A DNA stretch of 64,000 nucleotides from NCBI RefSeq assembly GCF_009870125.1, contig NC_046680.1, positions 15,395,501-15,459,500 of the forward strand, written 5' to 3'. How positions within the stretch are numbered: position 1 is the stretch's first letter; each line of letters opens with the position of its first letter. Source of the DNA: Drosophila pseudoobscura. Taxonomy: Eukaryota; Arthropoda; Insecta; Diptera; Drosophilidae. Below the pieces are notes generated by a model. The model was not told the DNA's origin. It searched no databases and saw nothing but the letters and a program-made list of their open reading frames with translations. The translations under genes and the position numbers were made by a program. This document shows, one piece after another, positions 50,812-61,220 of this stretch.

Positions 50812-53800
50812 CCTGCATTCTGCACCAGTCGAAATTTTCCAGCAGCCTTCCTAAGGAAACACACACAAGCTTTTGCAATTGCCTGACCTATGGTCGGCAC
50901 GTACACGTTCCCATGTTTTGCATATGAGAGCCACTTACTTCCACGTCCCGTGCCTGGCTCTTTCGCTGTCTGGCAGTTTTGGGTTTTTGAGGGCAGCTTT
51001 TGTAATTGGTTTTGGCTCACCTGCTCACAGATTCCTCGTGCATCCTAGCAGGGGGCCATCAATCCTGCTTTAATTAAGAGCATTGTTCCCACTGAACAGA
51101 GCTCTACGTACATAAATTCCTCCCCCGACCCAACTATGCAGCACTTGGGTGCCGGCTCGTTCCTCGGGGCGCTTCTTAATAACTTTGGCAACAAAGCGCT
51201 TTGACGCCCTGGAATAAAAATGGGATTTAATTATCTCTTGACTTCATTTAAAAAGTTTCCCAGCATAATTTCATTCCCTTTGGATGGCATCAACGGAGCC
51301 AAAACATTGCCAAACTTTGTTGCCAGTCTCCGAGTGAGTGAGTCGAGCGAGGACCCCACGAATCAAATTAAATCATTTGCTTCGGACTGAAGGATAATAG
51401 CCGTTTCGAATGGTCACAATTGCATTTCGGAATATCCAAATGTGATACATCCAGGACTTATCTCGGAATACATAAAATGTATGTATAATCCTCGTAAGCA
51501 TTTATTTCGTTCAGTCCAGGGGCAACCCTGAGGCTTGAGGGCTGGCTAGTGAGCGGAATTAATTTTCGGCTGCCACGGCATTCAAGCCATGTCCCATGCA
51601 GAACATGGAAACAAAAACATACATATGTATGTACATACTTATGTATGTATGGGGATCATCCAAATCGCATTACCAAGGCCCATTGTTGTCCCTAGTCGTT
51701 GTTTTTCGGCTCTTGTTGCGTCAGCAGGTGAGTTCCATGTGTGTGAGTGTGCAAAGTTATTAAAACCATTCAAAACGTTTACTCTGAATCCGGCTCACCT
51801 CTCCGCACTCCCCCCACCACCAAGCCGCACCCACTGGCACACCCTATCTCTTAGTCCCATCCCCATTTGGATTCCCATTCATGCCATACATGCAGTCATG
51901 TGTGCGCGGGCCTGTAATTTGCATAACAACATGCCGCCCCCCCCTCCCCCATCCGTACATTGGGACACAAATAGGTGTTCAAGGACCAAAACGGAACATA
52001 GCCCATCGATAGATGCTGACTGACAAGGGTACCAATTCATACAAAATGTCCAATATACAAAATTACAAACCGTTGCAAATTAGCAACAATAGAGCGTGGC
52101 AGGGGCGGGACGGGGCCCACAAGGTAATACAGTAATGGCTGGTGTAAAGGGATAGCGTCTGGATAGAATTGCTTCTTGCTTTAAAATTTCTCAAATATAC
52201 AAACCTTAAAGGGACTCCCGCAACGCTGGCTCGAAATTAAAGCCAAAGTTGAGACCCATATTCTATTCGACATACAATGCCGAAGTTGAAAGGAGGATGG
52301 GGCCTGCCCCTGTCTGCCCCGGCAACGGCAACGGCCCGATAAAGTCTCATGCTTATGACATGAAAAGTTCAGTCAGCCCTTCCTTCCCGTTGGCCCATAA
52401 AAGTGATGATTTTTACTGTATTTCCCGTGTACATGGCCCAAGACAATGTCGGGGAGATTGTTTGCGGGCTGGAAGTGTGTCAGGGGATACAGCAATCCCC
52501 ACTTGTTGCCCGGCCAGAGCAGCTCCCGGCAGTGAAATTGCACTTTTTCCGTGGCCAACGAGAGCACACTCCGCTCATGTCATGGATGTCACACCCAGGT
52601 GGGTGTTAGATGAGTGTTTTGCGGATGGGTGGCTTGGTGGAGCTACATGGATGCTATTTCGTTTGGATAACTGTTGATTTTTATGCACTGCCATCGTCGG
52701 AGAGGAATGAGAAATTGGGTTTGCGGTCTTCCAGTCAAATGCACTCTGAAATGGCTTCATTCGATTCGGAACCATTTGGGCCGAGTCATGGATGTTGTTG
52801 GCCCTCTGTTTCCACATCGAAGGAGTAGTGGAAATTCATTACAGCAGTCTGCTAAAGCTTAAAAAGCCGATGCCGTTGTACTTCAAAGGGAAATGACTTT
52901 TCTGTGGTTTTTGTGTACCCTTCTGGCGGGTTTAAATTTAAACCAAACATTCAAGAAGAACGTGTTGTTTTCACTGCATAAAAGGACCATTTGTAATTTG
53001 TGAGAAATTTAGGTGTGGTCTGCACTGAGAGAAAACAGTCACAAGCATAATTTTGATGAATTTTGATGATGCTAATCTAAATAGAGCCCCTATTAAAGAT
53101 GCCTTTTTAATCTGCCTTCTAAAACGATTAAAGATTTTCAACAAACTCCTCAGTAGTGAGGGGGGAAGGAGGGTCGCACATTTGGCGTATCCCCGCTTTT
53201 CTCTGGGGCAAATGTACTACATGCATAAAATTATGCGAAATCAGCGCCGGAGCTGACAAACAATCCGCCGCAGCCGAAACAGCTGTGTATGTACGTGGCA
53301 GGGATGGATGGGGCTGAGATACGGAGAAGCACTTTATTTGCCCGCTGGCACGTAAAAAGCTTTATCCCCGATTCATTGTCGCCACAAAGATGCTTTATCG
53401 CCGCCAGACTACAGATTCCTGCGCAGCAACGAATATGAACTCACGCCATCTCGTACCTGTCTATCCCGCCTGCTGGTGGAGGCGGGGCAGGACATGGCTA
53501 CGGGACAAGCGAATATTACATCCCGCATTTATCTTCTGGGCAAGGACAGCGGCAACGGCAGCGGCCCCAGCAACTTTGTCTTTAGTCATTCAATCCGACA
53601 GCCGGGAGTCATCGTCATCCTCCGCCCAACGAACGCTTTTTGGGGATTATGGATAATCACCTCGACAGAGGAGAAGCACAGAGAAGAGAGCAGAAGAGCG
53701 GAAATTTACCTACAGCCATATAGAAGGTAAGCCCCAGTACGGCCGTCCGACCTTCCGTTTAATATACCTTGTCACCGGGAAGGAGGCCCACACAAAAGAA

Positions 53801-55676
53801 GACGCATTTGTTTTTATCGTACTTTTTACTTTGCGTGTGCCTTTCCCTCATTTTCCATTCTTTCACTCGATGTTTATTTTTGCATAATTTTGCAAGCGTT
53901 GTGCCGCACTTTTAGTACATTTTCATTAGGGTTTAGGTACCCCAGTCGCTTGCTGGTCCGTTCCTCTGCAAATTTGTTTACTCTTAACGCCGTGAGGGTG
54001 AAAATGAAAGTTTTCCGAGATTATGCGAAGGCTGTACTTTTCAGTGCACACGCTTAAGGATTGTTTATGATCCGAGGTGCGTGTCAGTGGGGCAACAGCA
54101 ACAGGAAGGAAAAGCATACATACTTGAGACCTGCATGAATCCGCAGTATTCGTAAATGCCCCCCGTAATGCGTTCGATCCTTCCCTCAGTCGGATTCGAA
54201 TCACTCCGAATCAGACCAGATTCGAAAGCTGAATCGCTACCGAATCCCGCCGAATCGATTCCGATTCAACAAGTCAGATCGAAAGGGAAGGCAAGCTTCG
54301 GCGAACCTACATGAGGATGATATTTCAGATTGGTTCCATTGTCGAGGGTTTATTACGTAGCGAGTTAAAGTATATAGCAGACCGAAGGTTTAGCAGCACT
54401 ACAACGATTATTTTGATTACGATATGGCCTTCGTGCTGAGGTTGAAGTGGCTTTTTTCTTGGCATTGGGAGTCCACCATATCTGACGAGCGCCTATGTAC
54501 GGAGGCTGGAGGATGGAGGAAGGGTGCCAGTGGTGCCTGCAGGCAGGCGGAAAATGTTCACCTTACTTTTCTGTAAGCTTGCCGCCGGCGCTGTCACTCG
54601 GATGCCCACTGATGTTTTTCTTTCGCCTGCTATTTACATCTTAGCGAAGAAAATGAGTTTGGGTGTGGTAAAAGGGAAGGAAAAGAAAAACTAACTTCTC
54701 GCATCTTACTTTGGTGCAGACTTTTCTTGTTTTCTGCTTCTATTTCTGTTCTCTTTTCTGTTCCGTATACACTTGAAGAAGGTCTGTCAGCTTTTGTCAA
54801 AAGCGCCGACCAATGCGCGGTTTTGCCTGTTCCAACAATTTCCTGCAAGACCAACGCGGAAGAACTAAAGAAACTTTACTCATTTTCTCGAAATTGTAAC
54901 ATTTAAAAATACAATTGAAATAAGCATCGTATCTCTTACTTTCTATTAACAAATATTTGGTTATATCGAATGGGGTTGGCAATGCTAATACAAAATTAAT
55001 TTACACTTATTCCATGGTGAAAAGTCGTCTTTCCCGAAGGCCGAAGGGTATTTTCAGTTTCATTGTAGCATATATAGAACTTGACCACTTGCTCGTTCAT
55101 CCTTTCCTAATGTGTTCTTTGCCTTTGCCGAGCAAACCAAATTTCAGAACTTAATGAGGGTCAAACAATATTTTTAGCTTGGATTTTGGGGCCAACGTTG
55201 ACCGCCATTCCCGACGCAGGTGCTCTTGGTGCGCTTTGTTTTCCGGCTACAAAACAACATTAAAATGTACATGTATAAGGTACATGACACAGAACTTTGA
55301 CCTTTTCTGAAGCCTGTCGCCTCGACTTTGGCTGCGTTCGGTCTTGCTTGTAACTTTCCGCTTAAATTTAAACCTACACTAACAAGGCAAAGGATGTCTG
55401 AAATCTAATTGGCATTTTTCTCGAAAAGTGCCTGTTCCTATCGGTTTTTATTAAACAGACTTTGATGTGTCGAACCCCCAATTCGTCGTTTATTGCCTTG
55501 GTGCGAGTCAAATTTAAGTTGTCGATTGTGTGGAACCATCCTTTGAACATTCCCAAAATAAAATGGATTGGGCAACTTGTTGTTTAGGTTTTATAAGCAA
55601 AACAAAATATAAATATCGCATATATAATTGCAGTGGAAATTTCAACTTATCAGTACCTAAAGGATAACATTAGTAA

Positions 55677-55682
55677 TTTAAT
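55677..55682 (-). terminator. candidate poly(A) signal of TBCE
   Basis: TTTAAT on the plus strand is ATTAAA in the gene sense, about 93 nt beyond the TBCE stop. Confidence 0.35.
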
Positions 55683-55774
55683 TTTGCAAGTGCCGCGGAT
55701 CAGAACAATAATTTAACACTTTGCCTAAGACTAAAATACCACAATCGAATACAAAAAATAAAATGGGGAAGCCG

Positions 55775-57604
55775 CTACTGAACCAAAACTGTGTCCTGTT
55801 CCTGCACTGAATAGAAGTCCAGAGTCTTGGCGTTGTTATCCAGGGGAACCAGCAGCTCGGGATGCTTGGCATCGTGGTAAGAGAGCTGGGGAACGACGTC
55901 AGTCAGCCGGAACCGCTTCATGACCAATCCCTGCAACGTTTGCACTGTAATCATTCGGGGCACTTTCTTCTCCCAGGTCTCGCCAGTGGCCTGATGCAGT
56001 ATGAAGAGCTTGATCAGATTCGATTTCTTGACCTGTATTCCCGGAACAAAGTCCGCCGGAGAGCCATACTCTAGATAGTGAGAGAATGGGGAAACTTAGT
56101 AAGCTAATCGATTCACATATGTGTATGTACTGTGTGCATACTTTTAACAAGGTACGGATAGGTGCGATGCTTTCGGCAGAACTCCCGTAAGGCATCTGCT
56201 CCCTGTTGCGTCGCCTGCATCCATTCCAAGGAGTATTTCTTCCAAATATCGTACTCGGCGCCGCGCCTCTCCCCCGCAGTCACTTTAGCTTTATTGATAA
56301 ACTGCAATCCTGCAATGCAGCCCACAGCTTTGGATACCATTTCATCAAAATTTGACTTCAAGTGGGGCGTCTTGCTCAGGTGATTCAACTTCGGCAGCTT
56401 ATCCAACTCATTGAATGCAGCAGCCTGTGTGGAAAACAAGGTTCAAAATTTAATAGAACATCAAAGCCGATCTTACCGACTTAGCCGGCTCACCTCATTC
56501 CAAATGGGATTGTGGAGTAAGTTGAGTTTTTCCAGAGACACGAACATGTTGAGTTTGGCCTGAGGTTCACAGTCGGGCAGCTTAATCTCTTCGATTCCGT
56601 TCTCTATGAGGTTCAATGAGCGCAATGTGGTGATATTGCCCAACTTGACGACCTGGTCAAAATCCATAAGGTTTGTGCGGTGCAAGTCAAGTTCCTGTAG
56701 CTGGGTAAAAATCCTCTTGCAGTCGACTTCGGAAAGTTGACTTAGGGGGTTCTCTTGCAGACTCAACGACACAATGTGAGGCCAGAGTAAGGCCGTCTGC
56801 ATGACATCCTTCCAGTCGGTGAAGCCGCAACTACTCAAATTGATGTGCTTCAGATGACGGAAGGCAGGCTCCAACTCCGCAATTTGTGATGCCGACGGCA
56901 AGACCAAGCGATTGGAGCTAAAAAAAAATCAAATCATCAACCGAACAAGTAAGCGATGCAAGCGTCTACCCACCTAAGATTCAGATTCTTCAAGGATGGC
57001 AGCTGCTGCGTCATGCTGGCCACTGTCTCCCAGTTCCAAATCAGCGTGTGGCTCACATTCAGCGTCGTCAGCTGTGTCAAATCCTTCAGGTACCCGGCCG
57101 CGTTCACTGGCGTCTCATCGACGCTCACCTCTGAGAGTTGTTCAAACCTGCTCTGCTTGCGCGCTAACTTGTCCATCCCCACGACCTCGAAGAGTGAGGC
57201 CTGAAGACTGGCCTGGGCCTCCCGAATGAGCGATTCATCCACATTGCTCGAGTCGTAGTTCAGATACCGCTCGCGGGCAGCATCCTCCAGGCTGGCGCAA
57301 GGACCCACCTTTCCCGGACGTATGAAACTGCCGGCGGTGGGCATTTGCGTTTGAAAGTAACGCTTGCCATCCACAATTCCATTGTGCTTGCCTCGCATGC
57401 CGTCATCCCACTCAATGCCCAGCCAGGTGCCCATGTGTCCCATCACCTGTAAAATGAACACGTTTGAATCATATGTCTGGATGCCAAAGGACTCTTTTTG
57501 CCGCTTACCTCGCCCACATATCGCACTGTACCGTAGTTGTTGGCTATTTTGATGCGTGTTCCCAGCGGATAAAACAGCTGCGTTTCATCAATAATTCCGA
57601 CCAT
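55775..57604 (-). CDS. TBCE: TBCE, tubulin-folding cofactor E
   Basis: Five exons on the complement, in order: 57509-57604, 56974-57446, 56494-56917, 56142-56424 and 55775-56070. They give 523 residues; human TBCE has 527. An N-terminal CAP-Gly domain (about 10-80) has LGTRIKIANNYGTVRYVGE, then GTWLGIEWDD and KHNGIVDGKRYF. A leucine-rich-repeat region follows (about 150-365: LTTLNVSHTLIWNW, LKHINLSSCGFTDW, LQELDLHRTNL, LRSLNLIENGIEEI, LEKLNLLHNPIWNE). The C-terminal ubiquitin-like domain spans about 430-523. TBCE captures alpha-tubulin from TBCB and, with TBCD, TBCC and Arl2, forms the chaperone that builds alpha/beta-tubulin dimers; in flies it is needed for microtubules in neurons, muscle and germ line. 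All phases agree. Confidence 0.95.
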
Positions 57605-58611
57605 TGTTGGTGTTGTTTACGCGGCGCCCACACTAATTCACACACACACGCACACAGAACTGCTTTGTGTTTTTCCTTTTACAGTTTCCCCAAATTGGCA
57701 ACGACTTGAGCCTCTGCAGAGTTTTCTCCGTTTTCACTCGAACGGGAGTACTCGTGGGGAATTTATAAAACCTGTGGAATTTTTCTGCAAGCACTGCAAT
57801 TAAAGTTCCAAGTTACTTTATTTATTTTTATTTATAATATCATTTATCGATATACCGTGACCCAGAAATATACCGATATATACCGAAAATATACCGATGA
57901 CTAAAACTAACTTAGCCCTCTTGGCCCCCTCTATTTAAACAAGGGAACAAGTGAATAAAACCGCTGAAAATAATACTGTTTGTAAATTCTTCTTTTGGAT
58001 CCTCTTTAATTACAAAAACCCCATGCTATCTTTCACCTGAACTGCGGTATAATTCTGCAAAATTCATCGTTTTCGTGAAGTGGCCCACTGGCCAACAATG
58101 GCTACGATCGGAAATCAAATTCCTCGATTTTGAAATAGCTGGTATTTTATGTATGCTTTGAATGTATGCTGGTAAATTATTTATTTGTACGACGAACGTG
58201 CTTCGCAGGTGTGACATCATCTTCCCTCCTGCACCATGATTTACCTCATCGGCTGTGACCGGGTAAGTTTTCCTTGTTACCCCTCTATTCATCTTCTCCA
58301 TTGACAACTTTTTCTTGGTTTTTCTTCTTTTATTTTGTATTCCCTCCAGCCCTAGTGGCCGATAGCCTCTCCAGCAACAACTTGCTATGCCGCGATCCTC
58401 TTCTCTTAGCCCTCCAGGTAAAGTTATAAAGTTATTATTTACTGATTTACTTAATTTAACTGTTTCTTTCATTTAAGCAAGTCGTCCCCTCCAATCTCCG
58501 CCGTCGGTACCTCCTCTGCGGGTGATTTAGCCGTAGCTCCTGGTCCTCTCGAGAGGTCCAAGAGATGACTCCTGGCTGCACTGTAGCAGCACCTGCCTGT
58601 CCTGCTAGGGG
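57605..58611. other. TBCE upstream region
   Basis: About 1 kb with no well-supported gene. It contains the TBCE 5' UTR and promoter, an AT-rich stretch with repeated TATACCGA motifs at 57.85-57.90 kb, and from 58.2 to 58.6 kb a stretch with splice-like sites (CTCCAG|GTAAAG, TTTAAG) but no open frame I can trust. Confidence 0.35.
57845..57900. promoter_or_regulatory. TATCGATA box and TATACCGA repeats upstream of TBCE
   Basis: TATCGATA, the consensus DRE bound by Dref and overlapping the CGATA core of BEAF-32, lies 241 bp upstream of the TBCE start codon. Three TATACCGA-type motifs follow within 50 bp. Dref/BEAF sites are common at fly housekeeping promoters, so a promoter or boundary role is inferred. 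Confidence 0.4.
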
Positions 58612-58779
58612 CCATGGCCATCGACAACAAGGATATTGACTATGGCAACCAAGGGAGGAGCTACGCGGGCTAGACTATAGATAGATCTAGTTGTTGTTAG
58701 GATTAAGGATATATATTAGATAGTCCGTATATTTAGAAAGTAGGTAGAAATGTTTTCCACTTGTATATTTATTTGTACT

Positions 58780-58926
58780 AGGCTAAGTTTTGATAAATAA
58801 AACTATTGAAAAATAATCCTTGCTGTATCCTATACCGGGGAAACTATCCCGATTACAAATAGTGCAGAAAAATAAATATTTTTGAATGAGAAAAATGTCC
58901 TTGATCCTTGATAAGGACTCCATCAA
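58780..58926 (+). repeat. left inverted-repeat core
   Basis: This is the 147-nt partner of 60539-60685 (inverted). AATAAA lies at 58796-58801, followed by CTATACCGGGGAAACTATCC and the TCCTTGATCC box. Confidence 0.85.
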
Positions 58927-59124
58927 CCCAAGGACATTTTTCAATCACAGGAAGCCGTCGCACGCCCAGATCGGCCCACAAATAGCCGAGAAAACTAAAT
59001 ATGTATCTTTGGGGTTGTTGGAGTCCTTACTGGAGGATTAAGGAGATTTTTGTGATCACTTCGGACCATGATTAGCCCCGATAGGGCCACAAATAAGGGG
59101 AAAAAATTATATATATAAAAGAAA

Positions 59125-60000
59125 TTTAAAAAAGCTAGTCACCCTCTGCTGATTTCTGTTGGCCTAGTATCGCAAATTTGAAATTCTTCCGTTACACCAT
59201 TTTGAACGGCCAACGAAAATAGGAAAAAACGGAAAGAATAGACTAAAAGAAATGTAAAAAAACCAGCGACCTTGTGCTGATTTCTGTTTGCCTGGTATCC
59301 CAGATTTGAAATGCTCGTTTTCCACCATTTTGAGCGGCCGAAGAACGGAAAAAGTGGCCAAAGAAAATATGAAAAAACGTTGCAAAATTTTGAATTTGAA
59401 AAATGGCGGGAAAAATAAAAAAAAATTTAAAAAAACCAGCGACCTTCTGCTGATTTCTGTTTGCCTGGTATCCCAGATTTTAAATTTTCGTTTTCCACCA
59501 TTTTGAGCGGCCGAAGAACGGAAAAAGTGGCCAAAGAAAATATGAAAAAACGTTGCAAAATTTTGAATTTGAAAAATGGCGGGAAAATTACAAAAAATTT
59601 AAAAAAACCAGCGACCTTCTGCTGATTTCTGTTTGCCTGGTATCCCAGATTTTAAATTCTGGTTTACCACCATTTTGAGCGGCCGAAGAACGGAAAAAGT
59701 GGCCAAAGAAAATATGAAAAACGTTGCAAAATTTTTGAATTTGAAAAACGGCGGGAAAATTACAAAAAATTTAAAAAAACCAGCGACCTTCTGCTGATTT
59801 CTGTTTGCCTGGTATCCCAGATTTGAAATTCTCGTTTTCCACCATTTTGAGCGGCCGAAGAACGGAAAAAGTGGCCAAAGAAAATATGAAAAAACGTTGC
59901 AAAATTTTTGAATTTGAAAAATGGCGGGAAAATTACAAAAAAATTTAAAAAAAACCAGCGACTTTCTGCTGATTTCTGTTTGCCTGGTATCCCAGATCTG
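59125..60000. repeat. tandem satellite, period 172-175 bp
   Basis: Copies begin with CCAGCGAC at 59263, 59436, 59608, 59780 and 59955 (spacings 173, 172, 172, 175; the last is truncated). A diverged copy precedes them at about 59131. Each unit contains CTGCTGATTTCTGTTTGCC, CACCATTTTGAGCGGCC, AAAGTGGCCAAAG and AATTTGAAAAATGGCGGG. The units are near-identical, so the array is recent or homogenised. Confidence 0.9.
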
Positions 60001-60538
60001 AAAATCGAAAAATCTCGGTTTTGAGGGCCCTTAAAGGGAAGTAGTTGTTGTTGTAATAACTTGATGTTGTTGTTGTAATTTGTTTTTTATGGTATTAGTC
60101 CGCCATTTCTTGTCCGATCGGGAATTTCGACGGCTTCCTGCGTTCGGAATAGCTTCCTTGATCTAATTCATTCCTTATCAAGGACCAAGGATCAAGGATA
60201 TTTTCTCCAGACATATATACCGTTTTTTCCCCTTATTTGCAGCCATATCAGAGCTAACCATGGCCCGACGTGATCACAAAAATTTGCTTGATCCTTCGGT
60301 AAGGACTCCAAAACCCCCAACCATACATATTTAGTTTTCTCGGCTATTTGTGGCCCGATCGGGAACTGGGACGGCTTCCTGCATTCGAAATAGCTTCCTT
60401 GAGCTAATTCATTCCTTATCAAGGACCAAGGATCAAGGATATGTTCTCCCGACATACATACATATATACCTTTTTTGTCTATTTGTGGGCCGATCTGGTC
60501 TTGCGACGGCTTCCTGTGCTCGATAAAATGTCCCTGAT

Positions 60539-60685
60539 TTGATGGAATCCTTATCAAGGATCAAGGACATTTTTCTCATTTAAAAATATTTATTTTTCTG
60601 CACTATTTGTAATCGGGATAGTTTCCCCGGTATAGGATACAGCAAGGATTATTTTTCAATAGTTTTATTTATCATAACTTAGCCT
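60539..60685 (-). repeat. right inverted-repeat core
   Basis: Reverse-complement partner of 58780-58926, the same 147-nt length with three mismatches by my count. The AATAAA reads on the minus strand, so the two arms point at each other. Confidence 0.85.
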
Positions 60686-60786
60686 AGTAATAATAAATAA
60701 ACATGTGGAAAACATTTGTATCTACTGTCTTAATATATAATCGCGTAAATCCTTAAACCTAACAGCAACGATAATTATCTAGAATC

Positions 60787-61220
60787 TAGTAGCCATAGTC
60801 AAAGTCCTTGTCGTCGCTGGCCATGTCGAAGGATAACGATGGCTCGTTAGGTGATACGATTCTGTCTAGCTGGGATAGTCCTCGGTATGTCTCGAATACG
60901 CCTCGGTAATGCTTGGATAGGACTCCGTGTGGCGGGGGGAAACCGGATACGACTCAGCTTCTGGCAAAGCGTAGGTTACAGAAGTCCTCTGTGAAGGAAG
61001 ATTTATTTTAAAATATATCTACAATTATATACTGATTCACTTACGCTTCTCGAAGCTGAAGACCAGCGTTTGATTCGGCGGCGTATGAATGGTGGGGTTG
61101 CTGGAATTATTTCCCGTGGGCGTGAACCAACAATTCCGCCGTCGATCACCTGTTCCTGCTGCAGCGGATGTGACGCCACATTATCGACTCAGCAAGACAG
61201 CAGCGTCATGTTTTTTCAAA
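60787..61220 (-). pseudogene. possible decayed or unannotated spliced gene end
   Basis: On the complement, an open stretch ends at about 61045 and contains NCWFTPTGNNSSNP and TIHTPPNQTLVFSFEK, then a donor GC|GTAAGT. The acceptor GCTTTGCCAG (or TTCACAG further upstream) leads into a repetitive peptide with units like HTESYPS, TEAYSRH and TEDYPS, ending in TAG. Just past that stop another unit, TESY, is still visible in frame, so the TAG may be a disabling mutation. In another frame a short acidic tail MASDDKDFDYGY ends near 60792, and a related MAIDNKDIDYG is present in the left arm (about 58613). AATAAA then follows in the inverted-repeat core. I recognise no family. It may be a gene fragment captured by the repeat. 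Confidence 0.3.

Larger units (their letters stand above)
47715..55774. other. 8-kb intergenic region between GstE11 and TBCE
   Basis: No coding exon can be supported. There are GC-rich and TG-rich minisatellites near 50.4 and 50.8 kb, a cluster of GAATC-type pentamers at 54.18-54.28 kb and TATGTATG repeats at 51.62 kb. The right end holds the TBCE 3' UTR. Confidence 0.4.
58612..60828. mobile_element. foldback-like element: inverted arms around a satellite
   Basis: A 2.2-kb structure with no transposase frame. The arms are inverted. The core 58780-58926 matches the reverse complement of 60539-60685 over 147 nt without gaps, and I count three differences. Similarity weakens but continues outward to about 58612 and 60828 and inward to about 59030 and 60290. 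Each arm contains AATAAA and a short MA..DKD.DYG coding-like segment pointing inward. Between the arms are the tandem 173-bp array and further copies of TCCTTGATCC boxes. The layout recalls foldback transposons, but it could also be an inverted duplication of a gene tail. No target-site duplication was recognised. Confidence 0.55.

Noticed and set aside
54180-54280. Possible tRNA B-box or heat-shock elements in the GAATC cluster
   Set aside because: No A-box or cloverleaf could be drawn, and the TTC/GAA spacing does not fit the alternating 5-bp heat-shock pattern.
58026-58472. 148-residue minus-strand frame upstream of TBCE
   Set aside because: It has no ATG with support, no family resemblance and mixed composition. 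It lies across splice-like sites on the other strand.
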